The DNA itself: not shown here | Below: more notes on this DNA, generated by a model | What the model was told of the DNA's origin: nothing | The model's input: the letters and a program-made list of their open reading frames with translations, nothing else | Database searches by the model: none | Assembly (NCBI GenBank): GCA_948567375.1 | Contig: OX419756.1 | Coordinates: forward strand, 55,380,333-55,444,332 | Reading direction: 5' to 3' | Source: Lunularia cruciata | Taxonomy: Eukaryota; Streptophyta; Marchantiopsida; Lunulariales; Lunulariaceae | Length of the DNA stretch: 64,000 nucleotides | Position numbering within the stretch: position 1 is the stretch's first letter

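Noticed and set aside
51..64000. Many 60-150 aa open frames on the plus strand overlapping the dynein exons
   Set aside because: They are antisense shadows with no recognisable domain, and the minus-strand frames carry invariant dynein motifs.
1..64000. CRISPR arrays, bacterial operons, riboswitches, tRNA or rRNA genes
   Set aside because: No regularly spaced repeats, no prokaryotic gene layout and no cloverleaf or rRNA signature. All evidence is for spliced eukaryotic sequence.

Overview
The window is eukaryotic and is almost entirely the 3' part of one very long, intron-rich gene on the minus strand. The gene encodes an axonemal dynein heavy chain, and its introns are filled with Ty1/copia LTR retrotransposons and an unclassified dispersed repeat. 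I could place 68 coding exons (w1 at the right edge to w68 at the left) with splice sites whose phases all agree. Together they give 12,705 coding bases: 4,234 residues plus a TAA stop at 51-53. Only the N-terminal tail lies outside the window. The C-terminal half and the linker most resemble the DNAH2 / 1-beta heavy chain of the two-headed inner-arm dynein I1 (dynein f), so the host builds motile flagella or cilia. The copia elements look plant-like and the introns are short and AT-rich. I therefore favour a streptophyte with swimming sperm (bryophyte, lycophyte, fern or charophyte), but the species cannot be fixed from sequence alone.

Layout, reading the gene from right to left: DHC_N1 tail (64000-59527), linker (59343-31121), AAA1 (30911-29368), AAA2 (28993-27728), AAA3 (27510-24062), AAA4 (20074-18004), stalk coiled coil and microtubule-binding domain (17750-14836), AAA5 (14610-4900), AAA6 and the C-terminal domain (4731-51). 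Host introns are about 100-650 bp once insertions are removed. P-loops are visible in AAA1 (GPAGTGKT), AAA2 (GRSGSGKS), AAA3 (GRVGVGKT) and, in degenerate form, AAA4 (GVGGSGRKS).

Mobile elements sit only in introns. Element A (7015-14391, minus) is a rearranged composite. Element C (20229-23979, plus) has 452-bp LTRs, a CACTG target duplication and a large internal deletion. Element B (32441-38136, plus) is near full length, carries many breaks, and contains a nested solo LTR. A four-level nest occupies 43459-54500: element E1 (minus) > D (plus) > E2 (plus) > solo LTR (minus). Solo LTRs also lie at 39851-40303 and 61004-61425. Every copy is broken. The family of A to D has two unusual traits: its gag reading frame starts inside the LTR, and its primer-binding site matches the anticodon arm of initiator tRNA-Met (half-tRNA priming) rather than the tRNA 3' end.

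A roughly 1-kb dispersed repeat ('R') of unknown class is present in at least seven introns, always in the same orientation. I found no bacterial features, CRISPR array, tRNA or rRNA gene, and no second host gene.
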